A stretch of 64,000 nt of DNA from Bradyrhizobium sp. Y36 (GTDB taxonomy: Bacteria > Pseudomonadota > Alphaproteobacteria > Rhizobiales > Xanthobacteraceae): positions 1-64,000 of the forward strand of contig NZ_NWTI01000013.1 of NCBI RefSeq assembly GCF_002531575.1, given 5' to 3'. Below are positions 1-8,714 of the stretch, piece after piece (position 1 is the stretch's first letter; every line of letters starts with the position of its first letter). The position numbers were made by a program, and so were the translations under genes. The notes below the pieces were generated by a model. That model did no database searches, was not told where the DNA came from, and saw only the letters and a program-made list of their open reading frames with translations.

Positions 1-1365
1 ACCAGTTCCCCCACCAACTGGATTGAAGAAATAGTTGCTTCCAACCTGAACTAGACTCGTCGCGCCAAATGACTCGATCACGGTAGGGACCAATTGACTA
101 ATCAGCGCCGCACTCGTCACCGTGCCGTCGGCGAACTGGAAGCTTTCCACACCGGTGACGGTATCGGTCCCGTCAGGCCCGCCACTGCGCTGGTCGGCCA
201 CAGTGAACGTCTGCGTCGTGGAATTGTAGGACACGAGATAGCTGGCCCGGCTGCCCGAGTACACCGCAGTGTCGGTACCGGTGCCGCCGATGATGGTGTC
301 GTTGCCCGCACCACCGGTGATCGTGTCGTTGCCGCCGCCGCCGTTCAGCGTATTGGCGATGGCGTTGCCGATGATGGTGTCGTTGCCGGATCCGCCGGTG
401 GCGTTGTCGATGTAGGAGCGTGCATCGCCGTTGTAGAGATAGGCGTTGTAGACGTTGCCCGACGCGTAATGGCCGTCGCCGAGATACGCCAGCTGCACGG
501 AGGAGAACACCGACGAGGCACCGGGATTGAGGTTGATGCTCAAATTCGTCGTGTAGTTCGAGAGGTCGTAGGTATCGACGCCGCCCCCGTCCCAGACCGT
601 CCCGTAGATGCGGTTGGCCGAGCCGCCGACGCCGCCACCCGGCGCAAGCTGCCCGACGCCGTTGATGAACTCCTGTCCCGTGGTCGGATTCCAGGTGTAG
701 ACCGTGCTGGTGCTCTGGGTCGTGTAGTCCGCGCCGTACATGGTCTGGAGCGCGAGGATATCGTTGGCCATATAGGTCTGCGAATATCCGTACGCTTCGT
801 TGGTGTAGCCGGACGTGGTCGAACCGCCGACATAGCTGCGATAGCTCATGACGGTGTATTCGCTGTCGTCATGCGCGCTCGGCACCGCGACGTTGGCGGG
901 GCCGCCGGTCTCCTGGCTGTGCTTGAGGCCGACGGCATGGCCGAGCTCGTGCAGCGCCGTGGTGAAGTAGTAATTGCCGAGCTTGGCCAGCGAGAAATTG
1001 TATTGGGTGCCGAACCAGATGTCGCCGCCGGGGGCGTAGTTGCCGGGATAGTAGGCGTAGGCGGTCGGGCTTGCCGCCGGCGACTGCGCGATCATGATGT
1101 CGGCGCCGTTCGTGCCGGCGTACTGGATGTCGGCGTTGGTGTAACTGAGGATCAGCCCGATCGCGTAGTTGATCGCCGCCTGGATCTGCGTCGGCACCGC
1201 CGTGAAGCCGGACGTCGTCGGCTCGCCGTTGCCGCCGCTATATGTGGGGTAGTCGCTGGTTGCGTCTGGAAAACTGTAAGTGATCGTGCCAGACCATTTG
1301 GCACCGGACAGCAGGCCGTCGATCTCGGCGTTGTTGGTGGCACTGACGTTGACGGCGGTAGCCAA
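1..1365 (-). CDS. Serralysin-like M10 metalloprotease with RTX repeats (3' end outside window)
   Basis: Secreted zinc endopeptidase of the M10 (serralysin/metzincin) type; 455 codons are visible and the frame is still open at base 1, so the C-terminus is missing. Zinc-binding motif HELGHAVGLKH is at residues 139-149 and the Met-turn VMSY is near residue 173. Glycine-aspartate nonapeptide RTX repeats (GGSGNDTI, GGGGNDTI, GGAGNDTI) occur around residues 320-355, which in this family bind calcium and lead to the C-terminal type I secretion signal. There is no N-terminal signal peptide, consistent with type I export. The start is TTG at 1363-1365 preceded by GGAGAG; no ATG or GTG fits better. No secretion genes (ABC/HlyD) lie next to it in the window. 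Family assignment is secure; the substrate is unknown. Confidence 0.9.
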   Translation of the reverse strand, partial: MATAVNVSATNNAEIDGLLSGAKWSGTITYSFPDATSDYPTYSGGNGEPTTSGFTAVPTQIQAAINYAIGLILSYTNADIQYAGTNGADIMIAQSPAASPTAYAYYPGNYAPGGDIWFGTQYNFSLAKLGNYYFTTALHELGHAVGLKHSQETGGPANVAVPSAHDDSEYTVMSYRSYVGGSTTSGYTNEAYGYSQTYMANDILALQTMYGADYTTQSTSTVYTWNPTTGQEFINGVGQLAPGGGVGGSANRIYGTVWDGGGVDTYDLSNYTTNLSINLNPGASSVFSSVQLAYLGDGHYASGNVYNAYLYNGDARSYIDNATGGSGNDTIIGNAIANTLNGGGGNDTITGGAGNDTIIGGTGTDTAVYSGSRASYLVSYNSTTQTFTVADQRSGGPDGTDTVTGVESFQFADGTVTSAALISQLVPTVIESFGATSLVQVGSNYFFNPVGGGTG

Positions 1366-1430
1366 TGGACTCTCCAGGACAGAGCATCGCGCGTGATTCG
1401 CTTCGATGGCACATGATTCTAGCTTGAGAG

Positions 1431-1447
1431 TTAAACGTTTGGTTTAA
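1431..1447. promoter_or_regulatory. Small inverted repeat upstream of the M10 protease
   Basis: TTAAAC-(5 nt)-GTTTAA lies about 70 bp upstream of the protease start, in an AT-rich stretch that probably holds its promoter. It could be a regulator half-site pair or chance. Confidence 0.25.
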
Positions 1448-1566
1448 ATGCGGCAGTGGCGTCCGCGCCCCTTCCATAAGGCCTTGTTAGGCATCAAATC
1501 CCGTAGTCATACGGGAGGAGAGCAAGGGCCTCTGTTCCCGCGGGACCCGTAATTTGCAGGGGTTTC

Positions 1567-1869
1567 ATGCAACGGCGTTTGCTTCCGGCCGGCCTGTTCG
1601 GCGTTCTGGTCGCGCTCGCCGGACTGACCCAACACCCCTCCGGAGGACTGCCTGTCATGGTGGAAAAGGCCAAAGCGGACGACAGGGGCAAGGCGGGGCG
1701 CGCGCCCGCCATGCCGATGGCCCGCGACCCCGCCGTTGCGGTGGCGGAGGAATACGAGGCCGCCCTGAGCAAGGGAACGCGGGAAGCCCTCGAGCTCTTC
1801 ATCGCCCGCCACGGCGACGATCCGCTGGCCGAAAAGGCGCGTGCCGAGCTGAAGCGCTTGTCGCGCTGA
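1567..1869 (+). CDS. Small exported hypothetical protein, 100 aa
   Basis: The N-terminus (MQRRLLPAGLFGVLVALAG) looks like a signal peptide or signal anchor. A basic/Ala-rich linker follows, then a helical C-terminal segment (EEYEAALSKGTREALELF...DDPLAEKARAELKRL). That C-terminal pattern, 'x-aa-x-GT-x-EAL-x-x-F-x-x-RH...PLAEKA', is one I recall recurring in rhizobial proteins as a short helical repeat. AGGGG precedes the ATG by about 4 nt. It stands alone between the protease promoter and the CoA-transferase gene. Function unknown. Confidence 0.65.
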   Translation: MQRRLLPAGLFGVLVALAGLTQHPSGGLPVMVEKAKADDRGKAGRAPAMPMARDPAVAVAEEYEAALSKGTREALELFIARHGDDPLAEKARAELKRLSR

Positions 1870-2012
1870 TCGGTCGGGCACCGCATTAGGCAAGGTGTCA
1901 GACGTGGCATCAGACATGGCATTTCGGCAGGCGGGGCCGGCGCCGGCCCCGCTTGTCGGGTGACCTTTCGGCACTATGGTAGGCCCCGCAATCTGTCCCG
2001 GAGCCTCTCAAA

Positions 2013-3206
2013 ATGCCCTTTCCGCATGCCTCGGAAGCCCTGTCGCGCTTCACTGTGCTCGATCTGACCCGTGTCCGCTCCGGCCCCACCTGCGTGCGGC
2101 AGCTGGCGGACTGGGGCGCCAATGTCGTCAAGATCGACGCGCTGACCGAGGATGCCGGCGGCGAGCAGCCGGGAGGGCCGCGGCGCGGTTCCGACTTCCA
2201 GAATTTGCACCGCAACAAACGCGCGATGACGCTGAACCTGAAGGACGAGCGCGGGCTCGCCGTGTTCAAGCGCCTCGTCGCCAAGGCCGACGTCGTGGTC
2301 GAGAATTTCCGGCCCGACGTGAAGAAGAAGCTCGGCATCGACTATGAGAGCCTCGCCAAGATCAACCCGCGCATCGTCTATGGCAGCATCTCCGGCTTCG
2401 GCCAGGACGGGCCCTATCACAAGCGGCCCGGCTTCGATCAGATCGCGCAGGGCATGGGCGGGCTGATGTCGATCACCGGCGCGCCGGGCCAAGGCCCGAT
2501 GCGGGTCGGCATTCCCGTCGCCGACCTCACGGCCGGTCTGTTCTGTGCCATGGGCATCCTCACCGCACTGCTCGAGCGCGAGGTCTCGGGCAAGGGCCAA
2601 TGGGTGCAGACCTCGCTGCTCCAGGCGCAAATTTTCATGCTCGACTTCCAGGCGGCCCGCTGGCTGATGGAAAAGGAGGTGGCGAAACAGGCCGGCAACA
2701 ACCATCCGACCAGCATCCCGACCGGCGTGTTCAAGACCTCGGACGGCTACATCAACATCGCCACCACGGGCGGACGGATCTGGGAGCGCTGCGCACAGGC
2801 CATCGGCGCGCCGGAGCTTTACAGCCATCCCGACTATGCGACGGCCCCTGCCCGCTCCAAGAACCGCGATGCGCTCAACGCCGAGATCGAGAAGCGCACG
2901 GTGACAAAGTCGACCGAGACCTGGGTCCGCGAGCTCAACGACGCCGGCGTGCCCTGCGGGCCGATCTACGCCATCGACCAGATGTTCGAGGACGCGCAGG
3001 TCAGGCATCTCGGCATTGCCCAGGACGTGCCGAACGACGAGGGCCGGCATATCCAATTGGTCGGCCAGCCCGTGACGCTGTCGCGCACGCCAAGCAGGAT
3101 GGTGGCGCGGCCGCCGGACTTCGGCGAGCAGACCGACGAGGTGCTGAAGGAGTTCGGCTTCGCTGCCGACGAGATCGGCAAGCTTAGGAACGCTAAGGTG
3201 GTGTGA
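2013..3206 (+). CDS. CaiB/BaiF family CoA-transferase (class III)
   Basis: 397 residues, the normal length for this family. It moves CoA from an acyl-CoA donor to a carboxylic acid through an aspartyl-thioester. The N-terminal Rossmann-like part carries LDLTRVRSGP and GANVVKID, followed by VVENFRPDV and the GSISGFGQDGPY stretch typical of formyl-CoA-transferase relatives. The likely catalytic Asp is D171 in RVGIPVADLTAG. It appears monocistronic, so the donor and acceptor cannot be read from neighbours. Confidence 0.93.
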   Translation: MPFPHASEALSRFTVLDLTRVRSGPTCVRQLADWGANVVKIDALTEDAGGEQPGGPRRGSDFQNLHRNKRAMTLNLKDERGLAVFKRLVAKADVVVENFRPDVKKKLGIDYESLAKINPRIVYGSISGFGQDGPYHKRPGFDQIAQGMGGLMSITGAPGQGPMRVGIPVADLTAGLFCAMGILTALLEREVSGKGQWVQTSLLQAQIFMLDFQAARWLMEKEVAKQAGNNHPTSIPTGVFKTSDGYINIATTGGRIWERCAQAIGAPELYSHPDYATAPARSKNRDALNAEIEKRTVTKSTETWVRELNDAGVPCGPIYAIDQMFEDAQVRHLGIAQDVPNDEGRHIQLVGQPVTLSRTPSRMVARPPDFGEQTDEVLKEFGFAADEIGKLRNAKVV

Positions 3207-3621
3207 ATGCCGCACTAGAACTCAAGGCGAATCGGAATTCCCAAGGTGAAGACCTCAAATATCGAGGTACTCCGCAAGACATCTTTTCCGACGAATACGT
3301 CTCCTCTGCGGATCGTCTGCTCGAATCCTATTGAGGCGTGTTGCATCGTAAGAGGCCAGCGCCACGAAGCTGCCAAAGTTGCTCTGCCGCTACTCGGCCC
3401 CTTGCTTCTTTCAACGGCGAGCCAAGCGCCTTAAACAAAAAACAGGAGACGTCAAGCCGAATGGACCCTCCTCCTGGGTACTCACGCCGTCGTTTAGGTG
3501 CCAATTGTTTCGCGGACAGACGATTAGACCCCAACTAACTAGCTCGACCCTTGTCCTGATGACAACCGTTCCGTAGTCTGCCGATCAGATTTAAAGCGGA
3601 ACATTTCTACGAAGTGAGTTC
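3207..3621. other. Gene-free stretch before the acyltransferase
   Basis: Lower-GC sequence with only short reading frames of unconvincing codon use. I see no tRNA, clear transposase remnant or terminator. Base composition changes abruptly here from the preceding CoA-transferase gene, which suggests the edge of an acquired segment. Confidence 0.5.
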
Positions 3622-4650
3622 ATGGGGTTACTACGACTACTTCTAGCGTTGGCGGTTATTGGTGATCACGCGAGGCCCCCGTTTGCTTGGCTTCACTTCA
3701 CGGCCGGAACCATCGCGGTCGAAATGTTCTTTGTCGTTTCCGGTTTCTATATGCAGATGGTGCTGTCCCAGCGATATACCTCTGCAACCGCCTTCTATGT
3801 CAGTCGAGCAATTCGTATTTACCCCACTTACTGGATCATTGCAGGTTTCACTTTTTTAGCGCTTTGGCCAATCAACGGATTCCGTCACATTTCAAATCTC
3901 GGATGGCAACCAGCCATCCTAGTCTTCGCATCGAACCTCCTGATATTATTCCAAGACACGTTGTTATTCCTTGGCGTAGATCACGAGCGACTCTTCTTTA
4001 CCGCCAATTTTCAATCAGCAGCCATCCTGCCATCCTCGTATCTGATTGTGCGCCCATCTTGGACCTTGGCGCTTGAGCTCTATTTCTACTTGTTCGCACC
4101 TTATTTGGCTCGAGTCCGCAGCTCTTTCTTGCTTACTCTTGCTCTGGCCCTGACGGCAGGCAGACTCGCCGCATACCACGCCGGATTGGATCATGATCCG
4201 TGGTTTTATCGCTTCTTCCCTTTCGAACTTCCTCTATTCCTGCTCGGAATGCTGAGCTATCGTCTGTTCGACGGAAACCGGGACTTTTATTTTTTGAGGT
4301 CTAAAGTCCTAGCACTAAGCGCGATCGTTGCGATGATCGCGCTCGGTCAGTACTTTGCATTGAGTTTGCCCGTCAAATACAGCTTTGTCGCGGCTGCGAT
4401 ATCCGCCCTAGTAGTGCCGATGGCATTTGCGGCCTTTAAGGACGTCAGCATCGATCGATTTGTGGGAGATCTTTCCTATCCAATCTACATCATTCATTTT
4501 CCCATCATCCAATTCATCAATAGCACCTATGCAATCGTAGTCGGACTAAGCTTCGCGGTGTCCTGCCTCATCGTCATTTGTCTCGATAGACCTTTAGATC
4601 GAATCCGCCATCGTCTCACGATGGTGACTCACAAATCGGAATATCGTTAG
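3622..4650 (+). CDS. Acyltransferase 3 family membrane protein (OafA/NodX-like)
   Basis: 342 residues with about ten hydrophobic segments along the whole length. The N-terminus (LLRLLLALAVIGDHAR), the EMFFVVSGFYMQ segment and YVSRAIRIYPTYWI are the recognisable acyltransferase 3 signature (an H near the end of TM1, then F-x-x-SGF and R-x-x-RI-x-P-x-Y). Such inner-membrane enzymes O-acetylate or O-succinylate polysaccharide, lipid A or Nod-factor sugars. It ends with SYPIYIIHFPIIQF, the conserved late-TM motif. GC content is clearly lower than in flanking metabolic genes, pointing to horizontal acquisition. No glycosyltransferases are nearby, so the acceptor is unknown. Confidence 0.88.
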   Translation: MGLLRLLLALAVIGDHARPPFAWLHFTAGTIAVEMFFVVSGFYMQMVLSQRYTSATAFYVSRAIRIYPTYWIIAGFTFLALWPINGFRHISNLGWQPAILVFASNLLILFQDTLLFLGVDHERLFFTANFQSAAILPSSYLIVRPSWTLALELYFYLFAPYLARVRSSFLLTLALALTAGRLAAYHAGLDHDPWFYRFFPFELPLFLLGMLSYRLFDGNRDFYFLRSKVLALSAIVAMIALGQYFALSLPVKYSFVAAAISALVVPMAFAAFKDVSIDRFVGDLSYPIYIIHFPIIQFINSTYAIVVGLSFAVSCLIVICLDRPLDRIRHRLTMVTHKSEYR

Positions 4651-5578
4651 AGGGAGACCACCGAATTTACGGCAGTTAAGGCCAAACTTAGGACGGTCTG
4701 CTGGACCGGGCGCTATGATTGAACACAACGACGTTGGAAAGCTCCAGTGCCCTTATGAAATCTACCAGATCTAAAGGGTGCTTTTCATACGATATTTCCC
4801 GATCCACTCCGCGCAAAATCGGAGACGGGAGGTACCTTGCATTTGAGATTAGCCTCGACCCACGCTCAGCTTCCATTTTAGTCTAATTTCTCGGCTCCAG
4901 GGTCATAGCTCGGCCTGCTCTAGGGGTGGGGCAATCGATCGGGAGAGGCTAGCTAGTTGACATAAAATCTCAAGTAGTGCCCGCGGATGAGCTTCCGACT
5001 CGGGACTGGCTCCTGGTGAGCCGGAGCTCATTGGAGCAATAGTGAGACCAATAGAACACTACCGCGTGTTTGTTTGACCAAGCTCGATCTCCAGTCATGG
5101 AGCTTGCACTGCAATAGTCAGTCAGGTCTATGTGCTGGTGGCCGGTTAGGTGGCGGTTCGTTCAGATCTCGGGCCCAAGGAGCACCAGTTGCCACCCGTG
5201 CCCTCGAAGAGCCGTCTTCTGAACTCACGCAGGACGAGGTGAGGAGGGTAACTGCAACTGCAGCTACTCCGCCGAGCATTCTCAAAACTAGGTCCATTTG
5301 CGCGCGGCTCACACGAATGAAGCTTATCGATGCCAGTCACCGAAAGAATAGACATATTAATATAAGCGTGTACATTCGTCTAATCTCGGATTTACCGAAT
5401 AGCCGTGTTCGAGCGGCATCCAAAGTGGATTCTTCCAAGCGTCTCGCAGGAAGGAGGCGCGGCTGCTCGGATTTACTTGGCGATGCAGTGTGGGACCTAG
5501 ACCGTCACCAGCAGACGGTCTAACGTTTGAGTCAACCACGCTGGCCAGGAGTAGGCTTGTGTGCTGGGAGAGCAAAGC
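4651..5578. other. Gene-poor accessory stretch
   Basis: About 0.9 kb with no convincing gene. Short frames exist on both strands (for example 4688-4876 minus, 5074-5523 plus and 5118-5312 minus), but none has a good ribosome-binding site, family motif or consistent codon use. Probably degraded or regulatory DNA within the same lower-GC patch as the acyltransferase. Confidence 0.45.
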
Positions 5579-5791
5579 ATGATGACAACCTTGCATACAT
5601 GGTTGTTAGCGGTGTTATCCGCCCTAATGATCCTGAGCTGCTGTTTGATCGCGTTACAGGCCGATCGCGTCACTATGAGACTTCGGAAACGTCAATCGGA
5701 GGGCATGGAGCCACCATCAAAATTCCGGGCTCAGGCCCCACGCCGCTCACTGTTTTATGATTCCGTTAAGGAGAATCGTGCGGCTTTCTGA
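5579..5791 (+). CDS. Hypothetical single-pass membrane protein, 70 aa
   Basis: The N-terminus MMTTLHTWLLAVLSALMIL continues into one hydrophobic helix, followed by a basic segment (RVTMRLRKRQ), giving a probable N-out/C-in topology. GGGAG lies 8 nt before the ATG at 5579; an in-frame GTG at 5561 is less well placed. The next small gene begins 19 nt downstream, so the two may be co-transcribed. No family recognised. Confidence 0.45.
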   Translation: MMTTLHTWLLAVLSALMILSCCLIALQADRVTMRLRKRQSEGMEPPSKFRAQAPRRSLFYDSVKENRAAF

Positions 5792-5810
5792 AGAGACGGG
5801 AGAAAGCATT

Positions 5811-6041
5811 ATGAACCGAGAATTGAGGGAATTTTGGCGCCTAGAACGTGTGTGTATGGAAGAAGCGAACCTTGAGAGCTTAGAATTAGTAAAGTCTGCA
5901 TATCTGAAGGTTGCTCACGACTGCCGCTCGGCCGCCGAGGCCATGGAATTGCAGCAGCTTGCACGACAGAGCTCTCTCCGTCGTTTGGCCGAGTTCATGA
6001 AGTTGCATTTTGCTCGTCCTGCGCGGCGCAAATCGTCGTAG
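5811..6041 (+). CDS. Hypothetical small helical protein, 76 aa
   Basis: Charged, fully helical-looking protein (MNRELREFWRLERVCMEEAN..., DCRSAAEAMELQQLARQ). The start is ATG 5811 with GGGAG 9 nt upstream. The C-terminus is basic (RPARRKSS). It resembles the many short helical proteins of unknown function in Bradyrhizobium genomes; no domain is assigned. Transcription probably ends at the strong hairpin at 6105-6129. Confidence 0.5.
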   Translation: MNRELREFWRLERVCMEEANLESLELVKSAYLKVAHDCRSAAEAMELQQLARQSSLRRLAEFMKLHFARPARRKSS

Positions 6042-6104
6042 CAACCCTCAACGATGGCGTGAGCACGTCGAGGCCCCTCCTACGTAGAAAATTCCGAAAG
6101 CGAC

Positions 6105-6129
6105 AAAGCCCGGCATGAGGCCGGGCTTT
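6105..6129. terminator. Bidirectional hairpin terminator
   Basis: Perfect 10-bp stem AAAGCCCGGC / GCCGGGCTTT with a 5-nt loop between two convergent genes. T-rich DNA follows on the plus side. It would serve both the small-gene pair to the left and the outer-membrane protein gene to the right. Confidence 0.8.
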
Positions 6130-6155
6130 GCTTCTTGTTTGACGCCTTGGTTGTT

Positions 6156-7022
6156 TCAGTATCTCGCGACCACCGGACCGCCGAACTGGTAGTTGATGCC
6201 GGCGCGCAGGATGTGATCGGTGAAGCGCGAAGACCCGGTCGCCGCGATTGCCGAAGCAGGCGCGAGCGTGAACGGACCGGAAGAGAAGCGGCCGAGGTCC
6301 ATGTAGAGGTATTCGAGCTTGGCGCTCCAGTTCTGCGTGATCTTGCCTTCGACACCGGCGCCAACGGTCCAGCCGGCGCGCGTCGTCGAAGTCGAGCCGA
6401 TCGAGGCGATTGCGACACCCGCGGGGGTGAAGCCGGTCATCGTGCCCGTGGTCTTGATCTCGCCGAACGCCAGGCCGCCGGTGCCGTAGAACAGCACTTT
6501 CGGGGTCGCCAGGATACCGACGCGACCACGCACCGTACCGAACCATTGCAGATGCTGGTCGATTGATATCGTCGTTCCCGCGGCTCCGCCGGCGGGAAGG
6601 AACGTCAGACCGGGAAGACAGGGACCGCCAGCAGGCGCGACGCCGCCGCAATTGTACAGCGCGCTGCCGCGCTCACCCGACCACTGCAGGTCGCCCTCGA
6701 TGCCGTACACCCAGTTGGCGTTCTGCCAGTTGTAGCCGGCCTGACCACCGGCGATGCCGCCGTTCATGTCGAACGAAGCGCTGGTGATGGAGCCGGCCGG
6801 CGGCGCGATCACCGCACCGGTTGCCGTGTTGGTGTAGGTGACGTCCGTGCGCGAACGGCCCCAGCTGTATCCGGCATTGGCACCGACATACCAGCCGGTC
6901 CAGCTCCAGACCGGATCAACAATCGGCGCCTTGACATAGGGGCGCGCTGCGAGATCGGCAGCCAGTGCACTAGTCGCGAGCAGCGACATCGCCGCCGCCA
7001 GTCCAATCACGATCCGCTTCAT
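6156..7022 (-). CDS. Outer-membrane beta-barrel protein (Omp25/RopB-like)
   Basis: 288 residues. A signal peptide MKRIVIGLAAAMSLLATSALAA is followed by AARPYVKAPIVDPVWSWTGW, the family's proline/aromatic-rich linker, then YVGANAGYSWG and alternating beta strands (VYGIEGDLQWSG, GTVRGRVGI, GGLAFGEIK, WSAKLEYLYMDLG). It ends ILRAGINYQF with a near-C-terminal aromatic, as expected for BAM-dependent insertion. The start at 7022 is chosen because it begins the signal peptide and has GGAG upstream. This family is abundant in Rhizobiales and contributes to outer-membrane structure. Monocistronic. Confidence 0.92.
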   Translation of the reverse strand: MKRIVIGLAAAMSLLATSALAADLAARPYVKAPIVDPVWSWTGWYVGANAGYSWGRSRTDVTYTNTATGAVIAPPAGSITSASFDMNGGIAGGQAGYNWQNANWVYGIEGDLQWSGERGSALYNCGGVAPAGGPCLPGLTFLPAGGAAGTTISIDQHLQWFGTVRGRVGILATPKVLFYGTGGLAFGEIKTTGTMTGFTPAGVAIASIGSTSTTRAGWTVGAGVEGKITQNWSAKLEYLYMDLGRFSSGPFTLAPASAIAATGSSRFTDHILRAGINYQFGGPVVARY

Positions 7023-7138
7023 GGAGATTCTCCCCTCCGCACGACTTTGTGATCGGAAACATACGCCAGCGGCTGCCCAAAGGCTGTGCCGCAGCGGCAA
7101 CATCTGGAAACAATCGCGGCGTGTGCGGGCCCGGACTA

Positions 7139-7178
7139 CAACGACATCTCCAGCTCTATGTCGTTGAATTACAACGAC
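7139..7178. repeat. Three-segment hairpin region at the 3' end of the Tct operon
   Basis: CAACGACAT (7139-7147) is the exact inverse of ATGTCGTTG (7158-7166), and GTCGTTG (7160-7166) can instead pair with CAACGAC (7172-7178). The middle segment can therefore form either of two exclusive stems. It lies just past the tctA stop codon, so it may be the operon's 3' terminator or stability element. No U-tract is obvious. Confidence 0.45.
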
Positions 7179-8708
7179 TTATGTTTTTGGCGACGTCACC
7201 TTAGTCCGCTGTGTCAATCCGACGCGGGCGAGCAGGCCGTCGATCACGGGCCAGAACAGCAGCACGATCGCGAGCGTCGTGATCGAGCCGACCAGGCCAT
7301 TCGACCAGAACACCCCGAGGTTCCCACCGGAGCCGATCATCGACAGGCGGAAGGCATCCTCGGCGCGGTTGCCGAGCACGAGCGCCAGGGTGAACGGAGC
7401 TAAGGGAATGCCGATCTTCTTGAAGACGTAGCCGACCACGCCGAAGCCGAGCATCAGCCAGATGTCGAACATCGCGTTCTGGATCGCATAGGCGCCGATC
7501 GCGCAGGACACCACGATCATCGGCGCCACCGCCGCGAACGGCACGCGCAGGATCGAGGCGAAGATCGGCACGGTCGTCAGCACCAGCACGAGGCCGACAA
7601 CATTGCCGAGATACATCGAGGCGATCAGGCCCCACACGAAGTCCTTGTGCTCGACGAACAGCAGCGGCCCCGGATTGAGCCCCCACACCATCAGCCCGCC
7701 GAGCAGGATCGCCGCAGTGCCGGAGCCGGGAATGCCGAGTGCCAGCATCGGCAAGAGCGCCGAGGTGCCGGAGGCATGCGCGGCCGTTTCAGGGGCGAAC
7801 ACGCCTTCGATGCGACCCTTGCCGAAGCTTTCAGGGTCCCCGGAAAAGCGCTTGGCGAGGTTGTAGCCCATGAAGGAGGCCGCGATCGCGCCGCCCGGGG
7901 TGATGCCGAGCCAACAGCCGATGAAGGAGGAACGCAGCAGCGTCGCCCAGTATTTCGGCAGGTCCTTCCAGACGCCGAGCACGACGCGCAGCGAGATGCT
8001 CGCGGCGTGACCGCGCAGCGCGAGGCGCTCCTCCATCGTCAGCAGGATCTCGCTGATGCCGAACAGGCCGATGACGGCGACCAGAAAGTTGATGCCGCGG
8101 AGCAGCTCGGCCGAGCCGAAGGTCATGCGCAGATTGCCCGACACCGTATCCATGCCGATGCCGGCCAGCAGCAGCCCCAGCGACATCGAGATGACGGTCT
8201 TGTGCTTGGCCTCGCGCCCGAGGCCGACGAACGAGCAGAAGGTGAGCAGATACACCGCGAAGAACTCGGGCGGGCCGAACTTCAGCGCGAAGGACGAGAT
8301 CATCGGCGCCAGGAAGGTGATCAGCAGCACCGCGACCAGCGAGCCGATGAAGGAGGAGGTGAACGCCGCGGTCAGCGCTTCCGCCGCCCGGCCTTGCTGC
8401 GCCATCGGATAGCCGTCGAAGGTGGTCGCGACCGACCAGGCCTCGCCCGGGATGTTGAACAGGATCGAGGTGATCGCGCCGCCGAACAGCGCGCCCCAAT
8501 AGATGCAGGACAGCATCACGATCGCCGAGGTCGGATCCATCGTGAAGGTCAGCGGCAACAGGATCGCAACGCCATTGGGGCCGCCGAGGCCCGGCAGCAC
8601 GCCGACGAAGATGCCGAGCACGAGGCCGACGATCATCAGCGTGACCGTCTTCGCCGTCAGCAGGACGGCAAAGCCATGGAGCAGGAGACCGAAAGCTTCC
8701 ATCGCCAA
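7179..8708 (-). CDS. tctA: Tripartite tricarboxylate transporter large permease TctA
   Basis: 509 residues, the usual TctA length, with about 12 transmembrane helices. Diagnostic motifs are GVLPGLGGPNGVAILLPLTF near the N-terminus, IYWGALFGGAITSILFNIPGE (the TctA signature) and a mirrored ITPGGAIAASFMGYN with ALGIPGSGTAAILLGG in the second half. It forms the main transmembrane path of a Na+- or H+-coupled importer of carboxylates fed by TctC. The gene begins 6 nt after tctB ends and is last in the tctC-tctB-tctA operon. Substrate not determinable from sequence. Confidence 0.95.
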   Translation of the reverse strand: MAMEAFGLLLHGFAVLLTAKTVTLMIVGLVLGIFVGVLPGLGGPNGVAILLPLTFTMDPTSAIVMLSCIYWGALFGGAITSILFNIPGEAWSVATTFDGYPMAQQGRAAEALTAAFTSSFIGSLVAVLLITFLAPMISSFALKFGPPEFFAVYLLTFCSFVGLGREAKHKTVISMSLGLLLAGIGMDTVSGNLRMTFGSAELLRGINFLVAVIGLFGISEILLTMEERLALRGHAASISLRVVLGVWKDLPKYWATLLRSSFIGCWLGITPGGAIAASFMGYNLAKRFSGDPESFGKGRIEGVFAPETAAHASGTSALLPMLALGIPGSGTAAILLGGLMVWGLNPGPLLFVEHKDFVWGLIASMYLGNVVGLVLVLTTVPIFASILRVPFAAVAPMIVVSCAIGAYAIQNAMFDIWLMLGFGVVGYVFKKIGIPLAPFTLALVLGNRAEDAFRLSMIGSGGNLGVFWSNGLVGSITTLAIVLLFWPVIDGLLARVGLTQRTKVTSPKT

Positions 8709-8714
8709 TTCCGC

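Noticed and set aside
94..1416. Long plus-strand open frame opposite the protease
   Set aside because: Antisense shadow of the high-GC M10 gene; the minus strand carries the zinc motif and RTX repeats.
4688..4876. Minus-strand 62-residue frame
   Set aside because: No ribosome-binding site or recognisable motif; probably chance in a gene-poor patch.
5118..5312. Minus-strand frame resembling a short lipoprotein (LLTSSC)
   Set aside because: Lipobox is marginal, no ribosome-binding site, no family match, and the region shows no coding bias.
5074..5523. Plus-strand 149-residue frame
   Set aside because: Composition is not protein-like and no start signal is present.
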